From assembly GCA_900546215.1 (NCBI GenBank), contig URCD01000071.1, positions 1 to 12,188 on the forward strand: DNA of 12,188 bases, written 5' to 3'. The stretch's first letter is position 1, and each line of letters opens with the position of its first letter. Below, piece by piece: positions 5,530-12,188 of this stretch. Both the position numbers and the translations under genes were made by a program. Below the pieces are notes generated by a model. It saw nothing but the letters and a program-made list of their open reading frames with translations, was not told the DNA's origin and did no database searches. This DNA comes from an uncultured Eubacteriales bacterium (GTDB lineage Bacteria > Bacillota > Clostridia > Lachnospirales > Anaerotignaceae).

Positions 5530-7992
5530 ATGCAGGGAAATTTTACAGAAAAAGCAAGAGAAGCAATTACAAAGGCTCAGCAGTATGCTGTGCATTTAGG
5601 TCATAATTATGTTGGAACAGAGCATATACTTCTTGGACTTGTCGGCGTAAAAGACAGTGTTGCTTCAAAAGCCATTGAAGCGCAGGGTGTAAGCGAGGAA
5701 GCTATTACTGAGAAAATTGAAGAGCTTGTAGGGGTAAACAACGGAGGAGGCTACTATCCTCAGGATTTTACACCAAGGTCAAAACGCGTAATTGACATGA
5801 GCGTTCAGGAAGCAATTAAAATGGGAACAGGCTACGTTGGAACAGAGCATATTCTGCTTGCGCTTATGCAGGAGCAGGATTCGATTGCGGTAAAAATTTT
5901 AGCATCTCTGGGCGTTAACGGACAGAAGCTCTACGAGGATATTATGGCTATGCTTGGTGAGGGCAGTTCAAATAATTCTTCTTCAGGCGACAGCAAGAGT
6001 ACTACGCCGACGCTTGATAAATTCAGCAGGGATTTTACAAAACTGGCTTCGGAAAGCAAGTTTGACCCAATCGTTGGAAGAGATAAAGAAATAGAGCGTG
6101 TTATACAGATATTAAGCAGAAGAACAAAAAATAATCCATGCCTTGTCGGTGACCCAGGTGTCGGAAAATCAGCCATTGTTGAAGGGCTGGCTCAGGAAAT
6201 ATATAACGGAGATGTTCCGTCTACTCTTAAGGATAAAAGAATAGTTTCCCTTGACCTTTCTTCAATGGTCGCAGGCTCTAAGTACAGAGGCGAGTTTGAG
6301 GAAAGGATTAAAAAAGTAATTGATGAAGTTAAGGCAGCGGGAAACGTTATTCTTTTCATTGATGAAATTCATACTATTATTGGCGCGGGCGGTGCAGAAG
6401 GCGCTATCGATGCTTCCAATATACTTAAACCTTCTCTTGCAAGAGGCGAGCTTCAGCTTATCGGAGCTACAACTCTTGAGGAGTACAGGAAGTATATTGA
6501 AAAGGACGCCGCTCTTGAAAGACGTTTCCAGCAGGTGATGGTAAATGAGCCAAGCGAAGAGGAAGCGGTTGAAATGCTTAAGGGACTTCGTGATAAGTAT
6601 GAGGCTCATCACAAAGTTAAAATTACTGACGGCGCTATAGAGGCTGCAGTAAAAATGTCTTCAAGGTATATAACAGACAGATATCTGCCAGATAAGGCAA
6701 TTGACCTTATGGACGAGGCAGCTTCAAAGGTAAGACTTAAAACATATACCGCTCCTTCAAACGTAAAAGAGCTTGAGGATAGGCTTGCTTCTCTTGAAAA
6801 GGAAAAGGAAGAGGCTATTAAGACAGAGGAATTTGAAAAGGCTGCGAAGGTGAAAAAACAGCAGGGAGAACTTAAGGAACAGCTTGAAAATGCTAAAAAA
6901 GAGTGGGATGAAAAGAACACTAAGTCTGAGCAGATTGTAACGGAGGAAGAAATTGCGGACATTGTTTCAAAATGGACCGGAGTGCCCGTACAGTCACTCA
7001 GACAGGAGGAAAGCGAAAGATTAATAAATCTTGAAAAAATACTTCATGAACGTGTAATTGGTCAGGAAGAAGCAGTTACTGCTGTTGCCAAGGCTGTCAG
7101 ACGAGGTAGGGTAGGTCTTAAGGACCCTAAGCGCCCAATTGGATCATTCCTCTTCCTTGGACCGACAGGAGTTGGTAAAACAGAGCTTTCAAAGGCATTG
7201 GCCGAGGCACTTTTCGGCGACGAGGATGCAATGATTAGAATTGACATGTCAGAATACATGGAGAAGCACACGGTGTCAAAAATGATTGGTTCGCCTCCGG
7301 GATATGTTGGATATGAAGAGGGAGGACAGCTTACAGAAAAAATCAGAAGGAAGCCTTACAGTGTAGTGCTTTTTGATGAGATTGAAAAGGCTTCGCCCGA
7401 TGTATTCAATATCATGCTTCAGATACTTGATGACGGTCATATTACTGATGCGCAGGGCAGAAAAGTTGACTTTAAGAATACGGTTATTATAATGACTTCA
7501 AACGCTGGGGCGAAAAATATTATAGCACCTAAAAAACTTGGCTTTACCGCTGACAATAGTGAGGAGAAATCCTATTCTGCAATGAAGGATACGGTAATGG
7601 CTGAAGTAAAGCATATGTTTAAGCCTGAGTTTATAAACCGTATTGACGATATAATTGTATTCCATCCGCTTAATGAAGAGAATGTCAAAGAGATTGTAAA
7701 GCTTATGACAAAGGAAATTGTTAAGAGAGTCAAGGAAAACATGAATATAGATATAAACTTCACTGATGATGCCATAACTCTGATTGCTAAAGACGGATTT
7801 GACCCTGCTTACGGCGCAAGACCATTGAGACGTGAGCTTCAGTCAAGGGTTGAGGACAGATTTGCGGAAGAATTTTTAAACGGCGCAATTAAAAATGGCG
7901 AAAATGTAGTAATCGATGCTAAGGACAATGAACTTGTTTTTAACACTGTTAAAATAAAAGAAGCCAATGTATCCGAAACAAGTGAGCAGTAA
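5530..7992 (+). CDS. clpC: ClpC, AAA+ unfoldase of the ClpCP protease
   Basis: An 820-aa Hsp100 unfoldase that threads substrates into ClpP. The N-domain has two Clp-N repeats, each with VGTEHILL; Glu31 and Glu106 correspond to the phosphoarginine-binding glutamates of Bacillus ClpC. AAA-1 has Walker A GDPGVGKSA (Lys213) and Walker B with Asp278-Glu279. A coiled-coil middle domain at about 405-480 is rich in Lys and Glu, as needed for MecA/McsB-type adaptors and distinct from the longer ClpB M-domain. AAA-2 has GPTGVGKT (544-551, Lys550) and Walker B Asp616-Glu617. LGF at 670-672 is the predicted ClpP-docking loop. The ATG at 5530 is chosen because GGAG (5517-5520) is nine bases before it; the GTG at 5521 abuts the Shine-Dalgarno sequence. 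It is the last gene of the mcs operon. Confidence 0.96.
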   Translation: MQGNFTEKAREAITKAQQYAVHLGHNYVGTEHILLGLVGVKDSVASKAIEAQGVSEEAITEKIEELVGVNNGGGYYPQDFTPRSKRVIDMSVQEAIKMGTGYVGTEHILLALMQEQDSIAVKILASLGVNGQKLYEDIMAMLGEGSSNNSSSGDSKSTTPTLDKFSRDFTKLASESKFDPIVGRDKEIERVIQILSRRTKNNPCLVGDPGVGKSAIVEGLAQEIYNGDVPSTLKDKRIVSLDLSSMVAGSKYRGEFEERIKKVIDEVKAAGNVILFIDEIHTIIGAGGAEGAIDASNILKPSLARGELQLIGATTLEEYRKYIEKDAALERRFQQVMVNEPSEEEAVEMLKGLRDKYEAHHKVKITDGAIEAAVKMSSRYITDRYLPDKAIDLMDEAASKVRLKTYTAPSNVKELEDRLASLEKEKEEAIKTEEFEKAAKVKKQQGELKEQLENAKKEWDEKNTKSEQIVTEEEIADIVSKWTGVPVQSLRQEESERLINLEKILHERVIGQEEAVTAVAKAVRRGRVGLKDPKRPIGSFLFLGPTGVGKTELSKALAEALFGDEDAMIRIDMSEYMEKHTVSKMIGSPPGYVGYEEGGQLTEKIRRKPYSVVLFDEIEKASPDVFNIMLQILDDGHITDAQGRKVDFKNTVIIMTSNAGAKNIIAPKKLGFTADNSEEKSYSAMKDTVMAEVKHMFKPEFINRIDDIIVFHPLNEENVKEIVKLMTKEIVKRVKENMNIDINFTDDAITLIAKDGFDPAYGARPLRRELQSRVEDRFAEEFLNGAIKNGENVVIDAKDNELVFNTVKIKEANVSETSEQ

Positions 7993-8001
7993 TAATCCTA
8001 T

Positions 8002-8035
8002 AAGAGGACGCGAAATTATTCGTGTCCTCTTTTTT
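8002..8035 (+). terminator. Strong terminator of the mcsA-mcsB-clpC operon
   Basis: A 13-bp stem pairs AAGAGGACGCGAA (8002-8014) with TTCGTGTCCTCTT (8019-8031), including one G-T pair. The loop is ATTA, and the T-run extends to 8035. It starts nine bases after the clpC stop. Confidence 0.9.
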
Positions 8036-8071
8036 GGTTTAAATTATAGTAATTTGCTAGGAGTATTATTC

Positions 8072-8100
8072 TTGACTACAGGACAAAATAGTGTTATATT
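8072..8100 (+). promoter_or_regulatory. SigA-type promoter of copA
   Basis: TTGACT (8072-8077), a 17-base spacer and TATATT (8095-8100) predict a start near 8107 and a ~30-base leader. The copA ribosome binding site is TAGGTGAT (8128-8135). No clear CsoR GC-rich palindrome or CopY box (TACANNTGTA) is visible. The spacer carries a short ACTA/TAGT dyad (8075-8078 and 8089-8092) that might be part of an operator, but it is too short to assign. Confidence 0.7.
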
Positions 8101-8138
8101 ATTAGCAGGCAAAGCCTAGTAAATAAGTAGGTGATTGG

Positions 8139-10706
8139 ATGAATAAAAAATTTGATGTAAGCGGAATGACCTGCAGCGCCTGCTCGTCGCATGTAGAAAA
8201 AAGTGTTTCAAAGCTTGTTGGTGAGGGCAATGTCAGCGTAAGTCTTCTTACAAACAGTATGCAGGTTAAGTATGATGAAAAGAGCGTAAGTGACAGCGAT
8301 ATAATAAAGGCCGTAGAGGATGCAGGCTACGGAGCTTCTCTTTCAGACGGCGCAGCGAAAACCGAAAAGAAGGAGTCAGTAGTGGATGCGGAGCTTAAAG
8401 AAATGAAAACAAGGCTTATTGTTTCGTTTGCTTTCCTAATACCGCTTATGTACATCTCAATGGGCGGTATGGTCGGACTGCCGCAGCCGTCCTTTATAAC
8501 AGGACATGGGAATGCTGTGTCATTTGCTTTTACACAGTTTTTGCTATGCCTGCCTATACTTTATTATAACAGAAAGTATTTCCAGGTTGGCTTTAAAACT
8601 CTTTGGCACAGGGCTCCAAATATGGACAGCCTAATCGCTGTTGGTTCAACGGCGGCTCTTGTTTATGGTATATTTGCTATCTATAGAATGAGCTATGGAC
8701 TGGGAATTGGGGATCATGCTGTAGTTGAGAAATATCATATGGATCTGTATTTTGAGTCCGCAGTCATGATACTTACTCTTATAACTCTCGGGAAATATCT
8801 TGAAACACGTTCAAGACGCAAGACCAGCGAGGCAATCTCCAGACTAACTGAGCTGGCGCCGGAGACGGCTGTAATTGCAACTGAAAACGGAGAAAAGGAA
8901 ATACCAATAGAGGAGCTTGCAATTGGAGACATTGTAATAGTTAAGCCGGGAACAAGAATACCGGCAGACGGAATTATTGTAGAAGGGTCATCCTCTGTTG
9001 ATGAATCCGCACTGACCGGAGAAAGTATACCAGTTGAAAAGTCTGAGGGAGATAAAATAATAGCCGCTTCCATTAATAAGAACGGATTTTTAAAATTCAA
9101 AGCCGAGAAGGTTGGAAGCGAGACCACGCTTGCGCAGATCATAAAGCTAGTAGAAGATGCCAGTGCGTCTAAAGCCCCTATAGCAAAGCTTGCTGACAAA
9201 ATAGCAGGTGTTTTTGTTCCTATTGTTATGGCTATAGCGCTTATTACTGCTATAGCCTGGATGGCTATGGGCTATGAATTTGAATTTGCCCTTTCCTGCG
9301 CAATAGCAGTACTTGTTATTTCATGCCCATGCGCGCTTGGGCTAGCTACGCCTGTGGCGATTATGGTCGGAACAGGAAAAGGCGCTGAGAACGGCATATT
9401 GATTAAATCTGCTGAAGCACTAGAGACGCTTCATCTTGTTAAGACGGTAATTATGGACAAAACCGGAACTATTACTGAAGGAAAGCCTGTTGTTACAGAT
9501 ATATATACTACAGGAATGGCCGAGGACGAACTGCTTAAGCTTGCGGCTTCGGTTGAAAAGCCGTCGGAACATCCGCTTGCAGGGGCAATTATTGAAAGAG
9601 CAGAAGAAAAAAATATTGAGCTTTCTGATATATCGGATTTTACTGCGGTGTCGGGAAGAGGAATTATTGCAGAAGTCAGCGGGAAAAAGATTTATGCCGG
9701 AAACAGACATATCATGACCGAAAATGGTATAGATGTATCGGTTTTTGAAGAAAAAGAAAGGCTTTTTTCCGAGGAAGGCAAAACAGTGCTGTATTTTGCT
9801 GAAAACTCCAATCCGCTTGGCCTTATAGCTGTTCAGGATATACCAAAAAGAACCAGCAGGGCTGCAATAAAAAGCTTTAGAAGCTTAGGTATTGATGTTG
9901 TAATGCTCACCGGAGATAATAAGCGCACGGCAGAGGCAATTGCAAGAAACCTTGGCATTACAAATGTCGTTTCAGAGGTTATGCCTCAGGATAAAGAGGC
10001 TGTAGTACGCTCTATCCAGGAAAAAGGAACGAAAACAGCTATGATTGGAGACGGAATTAATGATGCTCCGGCTTTGGCCAGGGCGGATGTTGGTGTCGCC
10101 ATAGGCGCAGGAACCGACGTGGCAATAGAATCAGCCGATATAGTTCTTATGAAAAGCGACCTTATGGACGCAGTTACAGCTGTTAAGCTTTCAAGGGCTA
10201 CAATAAAAAATGTTAAGGAAAATCTTTTCTGGGCGTTTTTCTATAATACAATATGTATCCCCCTTGCGGCAGGATTATGGTATCCGGCCTTTGGTATCAA
10301 GCTAAGTCCCATGATAGGTGCTGCGGCAATGAGCTTAAGCTCAGTATGTGTAGTTGCTAATGCTTTGAGGCTTAAACTTTTTAAGCCAAATAATCCTTCT
10401 GCTGAGGAAATTGAAAGCTCTATTAATAATGTAGAAAAAGATTTTAATAAAGAGGAAATAAACATTATTTCAAATGACGAAAATAAAGGAGAGAACACTA
10501 TGAAAAAAGAAATGCTGATTGAAGGAATGTCATGTACACATTGTTCCGGCAGGGTAGAAAAGGCTCTTAACGGAATTGACGGCGTTAATGCAAAGGTTGA
10601 CCTTGAGAAAAAAACAGCCTACGTTGACTTATCAAAAGAGGTTGCAGACGAGGAGCTCAAAAAGGCTGTCGTTGATGCCGGATATGAAGTTGTATCCGTA
10701 AAGTAA
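8139..10706 (+). CDS. copA: Copper-exporting P1B-type ATPase with a C-terminal CopZ-like domain
   Basis: An 855-aa inner-membrane pump predicted to export Cu+ (possibly Ag+). The N-terminal heavy-metal-associated domain has GMTCSAC (Cys12, Cys15). Eight membrane segments are visible, at about 87-108, 126-147, 160-182, 201-220, 353-374, 383-404, 697-714 and 724-744. Class P1B-1 signatures are present: CPC 396-398 in TM6, Tyr702-Asn703 in TM7 and MSLSS 731-735 in TM8. Catalytic motifs are TGES 293-296 (actuator), phosphorylated Asp440 in DKTGT, His478-Pro479 and GDGIND 637-642. A typical CopA would end near residue 750. This one continues through a polar linker (about 751-787) into a second metal-binding domain with MSCTHC (Cys799, Cys802). 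The unit is flanked by its own promoter and terminator, and no copper regulator lies nearby. Confidence 0.95.
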   Translation: MNKKFDVSGMTCSACSSHVEKSVSKLVGEGNVSVSLLTNSMQVKYDEKSVSDSDIIKAVEDAGYGASLSDGAAKTEKKESVVDAELKEMKTRLIVSFAFLIPLMYISMGGMVGLPQPSFITGHGNAVSFAFTQFLLCLPILYYNRKYFQVGFKTLWHRAPNMDSLIAVGSTAALVYGIFAIYRMSYGLGIGDHAVVEKYHMDLYFESAVMILTLITLGKYLETRSRRKTSEAISRLTELAPETAVIATENGEKEIPIEELAIGDIVIVKPGTRIPADGIIVEGSSSVDESALTGESIPVEKSEGDKIIAASINKNGFLKFKAEKVGSETTLAQIIKLVEDASASKAPIAKLADKIAGVFVPIVMAIALITAIAWMAMGYEFEFALSCAIAVLVISCPCALGLATPVAIMVGTGKGAENGILIKSAEALETLHLVKTVIMDKTGTITEGKPVVTDIYTTGMAEDELLKLAASVEKPSEHPLAGAIIERAEEKNIELSDISDFTAVSGRGIIAEVSGKKIYAGNRHIMTENGIDVSVFEEKERLFSEEGKTVLYFAENSNPLGLIAVQDIPKRTSRAAIKSFRSLGIDVVMLTGDNKRTAEAIARNLGITNVVSEVMPQDKEAVVRSIQEKGTKTAMIGDGINDAPALARADVGVAIGAGTDVAIESADIVLMKSDLMDAVTAVKLSRATIKNVKENLFWAFFYNTICIPLAAGLWYPAFGIKLSPMIGAAAMSLSSVCVVANALRLKLFKPNNPSAEEIESSINNVEKDFNKEEINIISNDENKGENTMKKEMLIEGMSCTHCSGRVEKALNGIDGVNAKVDLEKKTAYVDLSKEVADEELKKAVVDAGYEVVSVK
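10500..10706 (+). CDS. copZ: Possible internal translation product: CopZ-like copper chaperone
   Basis: The last 68 codons of copA begin at an in-frame ATG that has its own Shine-Dalgarno sequence, AAAGGAGAG (10485-10493), with eight bases between GGAG and the ATG. Translation from there would give a complete CopZ-sized protein: MKKEMLIEGMSCTHC with the CxxC pair at positions 12 and 15, and the usual heavy-metal-associated fold length of about 68 residues. CopZ carries Cu+ in the cytosol and hands it to CopA. The preceding linker is AT-rich and reads like a translated intergenic region. The nested start is therefore either a working second gene or a relic of a recent copA-copZ fusion; sequence alone cannot decide. 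Confidence 0.5.
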   Translation: MKKEMLIEGMSCTHCSGRVEKALNGIDGVNAKVDLEKKTAYVDLSKEVADEELKKAVVDAGYEVVSVK

Positions 10707-10717
10707 TGTTATTTGAT

Positions 10718-10752
10718 AAAAAGAGGAGGTTATAAAATCCTCCTCTTTTTTT
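10718..10752 (+). terminator. Strong terminator of copA
   Basis: A 12-bp stem pairs AAAAAGAGGAGG (10718-10729) with CCTCCTCTTTTT (10739-10750), with a nine-base loop. Seven T follow the C at 10745. It begins 12 bases after the copA stop and ends just before the next promoter. Confidence 0.9.
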
Positions 10753-10753
10753 G

Positions 10754-10782
10754 TGTACATTTTATTGCATACGTGTTATAAT
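10754..10782 (+). promoter_or_regulatory. SigA-type promoter of the 136-aa gene (and perhaps radA)
   Basis: TGTACA (10754-10759), a 17-base spacer and TATAAT (10777-10782) form the promoter, with TG at 10774-10775 as an extended -10. The predicted start near 10789 leaves a leader of about 70 bases before the ATG at 10861. It directly abuts the copA terminator. Confidence 0.65.
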
Positions 10783-10860
10783 TAATCATCAATGCCGTCA
10801 GTCTGTTTTTTACTGGTGGTAGGAACTATCGTACGTATACAGCTTAGGAGGAAAGTTAAG

Positions 10861-11271
10861 ATGGCAGTTATAGAAGAATTAATCAGACTTGAGGAAGATG
10901 GAAGAATAAGCTTTGGAAATTACCTCATGGATGAAAAGAAAAAAGTTCTTGATTTTGAAGTATGCGGAAATTTATACAAGGTAAAAACCTATAAAGACAT
11001 AACAAAACTTGAGAAAAACGGGAAAATGCTTCTTGAGACTGTTCCTGGAGCTACAATACATAATTTTGGAATGGATGCGAAGACAGTTGATTTCTCGGTT
11101 GAGAGTAACGACGATGTTCAGATAACAATGGAGCTTGAACCTGAGAAGGAATATAAGCTGTTAGTTGATGATGTGGTTGTGGGAAAAATTAATTCAAATA
11201 TCGGCGGAAAAGTTAATTTCAGCGTTGAATTAAACAATAGCTGCTCAAAGGTTAAAATAGAGAAAATATAA
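10861..11271 (+). CDS. Conserved 136-aa protein of unknown function ('endosialidase'-labelled family)
   Basis: A small acidic, soluble protein without signal peptide, membrane segment or cysteine-metal motif. The ATG at 10861 follows GGAGG (10847-10851) by nine bases. The frame is open upstream to an ATG at 10792, but that start has no ribosome binding site and sits at the predicted transcript start. The sequence begins MAVIEELIRLEEDGRISFGN, followed by short beta-rich segments (YKVKTYKDITKLEKNGKMLLE; DFSVES; VQITMELEPEKEYKLLVD; KVNFSVELN), so an all-beta fold is likely. I recall very similar proteins in many Lachnospiraceae genomes annotated 'endosialidase'. No glycosidase catalytic motif is visible, so that name looks unreliable. 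It lies directly upstream of radA, with only a hairpin between them, which suggests co-transcription. The function is unknown. Confidence 0.85.
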   Translation: MAVIEELIRLEEDGRISFGNYLMDEKKKVLDFEVCGNLYKVKTYKDITKLEKNGKMLLETVPGATIHNFGMDAKTVDFSVESNDDVQITMELEPEKEYKLLVDDVVVGKINSNIGGKVNFSVELNNSCSKVKIEKI

Positions 11272-11278
11272 GACTTCA

Positions 11279-11310
11279 GGCCGCAGGGACATTGTTCCTG
11301 CGGCCTTTCT
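11279..11310 (+). terminator. GC-rich intercistronic hairpin before radA (terminator or attenuator)
   Basis: An 11-bp stem has GGCCGCAGG (11279-11287) pairing perfectly with CCTGCGGCC (11297-11305), plus two inner pairs, around a five-base loop. Only TTT follows before a C, so the T-run is short. radA starts 20 bases later, leaving no room for a promoter between them. Partial termination, or mRNA stability control between the two genes, is therefore more likely than a complete stop. Confidence 0.6.
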
Positions 11311-11325
11311 AACAGGAGATTATTT

Positions 11326-12188
11326 ATGAAGGAAAAGAAGAATTTTGTATGTTCGCAATGTGGTTATAAAACTCCTAAATGGATGGGCAGATGCCCTGAA
11401 TGCGGACAATGGAATACTTTAGAGGAACAGGTTATAAGAAGTTCATCCGCCTCGGCTGCTCCTAAACGGCCGTCGGGAGGATTTGTACAGCCCAGCACAG
11501 CCAGCAGATTAAAGACGGTTAAAACAAATCCAAATGAAAGAATTGTAACTGGAATTTCGGAGTATGACAGAGTTATGGGAGGCGGAATAGTTCGGGATTC
11601 GGTATCCATTTTAACCTCCCCTCCGGGAGGCGGAAAATCCACTTTGGCGCTTACAATAGCTAATAATGTTGCTGACCAGGGCCTTAAAGTTTTATATGCC
11701 AGCGGCGAGGAGAGTGAAGGACAAATAAAGAACCGTGCTGACCGAATACTGGAAGGCATCAATGAGAATATATGGATACTGTCTTCTGTCAGCATGAACT
11801 CCGTTATTGATGAAATAGGAAAGATAGACCCTGACATAATAGTAATAGATAGCATACAAACCTTTGCTTTGGAGGAATTTTATCCGTCACGGGCTGGTAA
11901 TCCAACTCAAACTATGGAATGTGCCGGCGAGCTTGTTCAATTGGCTAAAGGTGGATTAAGGCCAAGGGCTGTTATAATAATAGGTCAGATGAACAAAAGC
12001 GATGAATTGGCAGGACTTAGGGCATTGGAACATCTTGTCGATACAGTGCTTATTATGGAAGGGGATTCACAGGACGAGCTTAGAAGTGTTTATGCTTCAA
12101 AGAATCGTTTTGGAAGTACAGGAGAAATGGGCTTTTTCTCCATGACCGAAAAAGGACTTGTTTCTATAGAAAATCCCAGTGAGTTTTT
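11326..12188 (+). CDS. radA: RadA-type DNA repair ATPase, partial (runs off the window)
   Basis: 287 codons are visible from the ATG at 11326 (Shine-Dalgarno AGGAGA, 11314-11319) and the frame is still open at the window edge. RadA is a RecA-like helicase that promotes branch migration in recombinational repair. Features in order are a four-cysteine zinc finger (Cys9, 12, 23, 26), the TGISEYDRVMGGGIV segment, Walker A PPGGGKST at 99-106 (Lys104), a Walker B segment ending at Asp175, and the RadA-specific KNRFG at 259-263. It departs from classical RadA: GGGKS replaces the usual GIGKS, and the segment normally reading like GHVTKEGxIAG is GQMNKSDELAG. The Lon-like C-terminal domain would lie beyond the window, so its presence cannot be judged. 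It could be a lineage-specific RadA variant or paralogue. Confidence 0.88.
   Translation, partial: MKEKKNFVCSQCGYKTPKWMGRCPECGQWNTLEEQVIRSSSASAAPKRPSGGFVQPSTASRLKTVKTNPNERIVTGISEYDRVMGGGIVRDSVSILTSPPGGGKSTLALTIANNVADQGLKVLYASGEESEGQIKNRADRILEGINENIWILSSVSMNSVIDEIGKIDPDIIVIDSIQTFALEEFYPSRAGNPTQTMECAGELVQLAKGGLRPRAVIIIGQMNKSDELAGLRALEHLVDTVLIMEGDSQDELRSVYASKNRFGSTGEMGFFSMTEKGLVSIENPSEF

Noticed and set aside
8735..9199. Minus-strand open frame of 154 codons opposite copA
   Set aside because: It is a shadow of copA codon usage: Ser/Ile-rich product, no ribosome binding site and no family resemblance.
10792..10860. Upstream ATG giving a hydrophobic 23-residue extension to the 136-aa protein
   Set aside because: It has no Shine-Dalgarno sequence and sits only a few bases from the predicted transcript start, while ATG 10861 has an ideal GGAGG. 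Leaderless initiation cannot be excluded but is not needed.
11364..11855. Minus-strand open frame of 163 codons opposite radA
   Set aside because: It lies antisense to clearly conserved RadA motifs, has no ribosome binding site and has a low-complexity product.

Overview
The window reads as chromosomal DNA of a low-to-moderate-GC anaerobic Firmicute. I would place it in Clostridia, probably Lachnospiraceae or a close relative. The reasons are the gene set (mcsA-mcsB-clpC, a BofC-C-terminal-domain protein, a cytosolic GH13 glycosidase, a 136-aa 'endosialidase'-labelled family and radA), the strong GGAGG-type ribosome binding sites, and SigA-like promoters. This placement comes from protein resemblance, not a database search. 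Every gene is on the + strand, and nothing points to phage, transposon or CRISPR.

Layout. (1) 54-647 encodes a membrane-anchored BofC-domain protein. (2) 648-977 has no gene but is not empty. It holds a near-consensus promoter, a predicted ~92-nt three-hairpin RNA ending in a Rho-independent terminator, and a second promoter for the next operon. (3) 978-3696 is a two-gene unit: an intracellular GH13 alpha-glucan hydrolase and a short RluA-type pseudouridine synthase. (4) 3697-3963 is a promoter plus a ~180-nt leader with a CIRCE-like (HrcA) operator and several possible RNA hairpins. It drives the protein-arginine-phosphorylation operon mcsA-mcsB-clpC (3964-7992), which ends in a strong terminator. 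The usual first gene, ctsR, is absent from the window. (5) 8072-10752 is a monocistronic copper-export unit: a P1B-type Cu+ ATPase whose C-terminus is an in-frame CopZ-like domain with its own ribosome binding site and ATG. (6) 10754-11271 is a small conserved gene of unknown function. A GC-rich hairpin and then radA follow, and radA runs off the window end.

How the genes work together. McsA (zinc adaptor) activates McsB, which phosphorylates arginines on damaged or regulatory proteins. ClpC recognises phosphoarginine through its N-domain and feeds substrates to ClpP. Many Firmicutes keep the order ctsR-mcsA-mcsB-clpC-radA. Here ctsR is missing, and copA plus the 136-aa gene lie between clpC and radA. 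The most interesting points are the nested copZ inside copA, the unannotated small RNA near 720-811, and the replacement of expected CtsR control by a CIRCE-like site within a structured leader.

Several starts were moved downstream from the longest possible frame because a Shine-Dalgarno sequence fits the later ATG: 54, 3964, 4466, 5530 and 10861.
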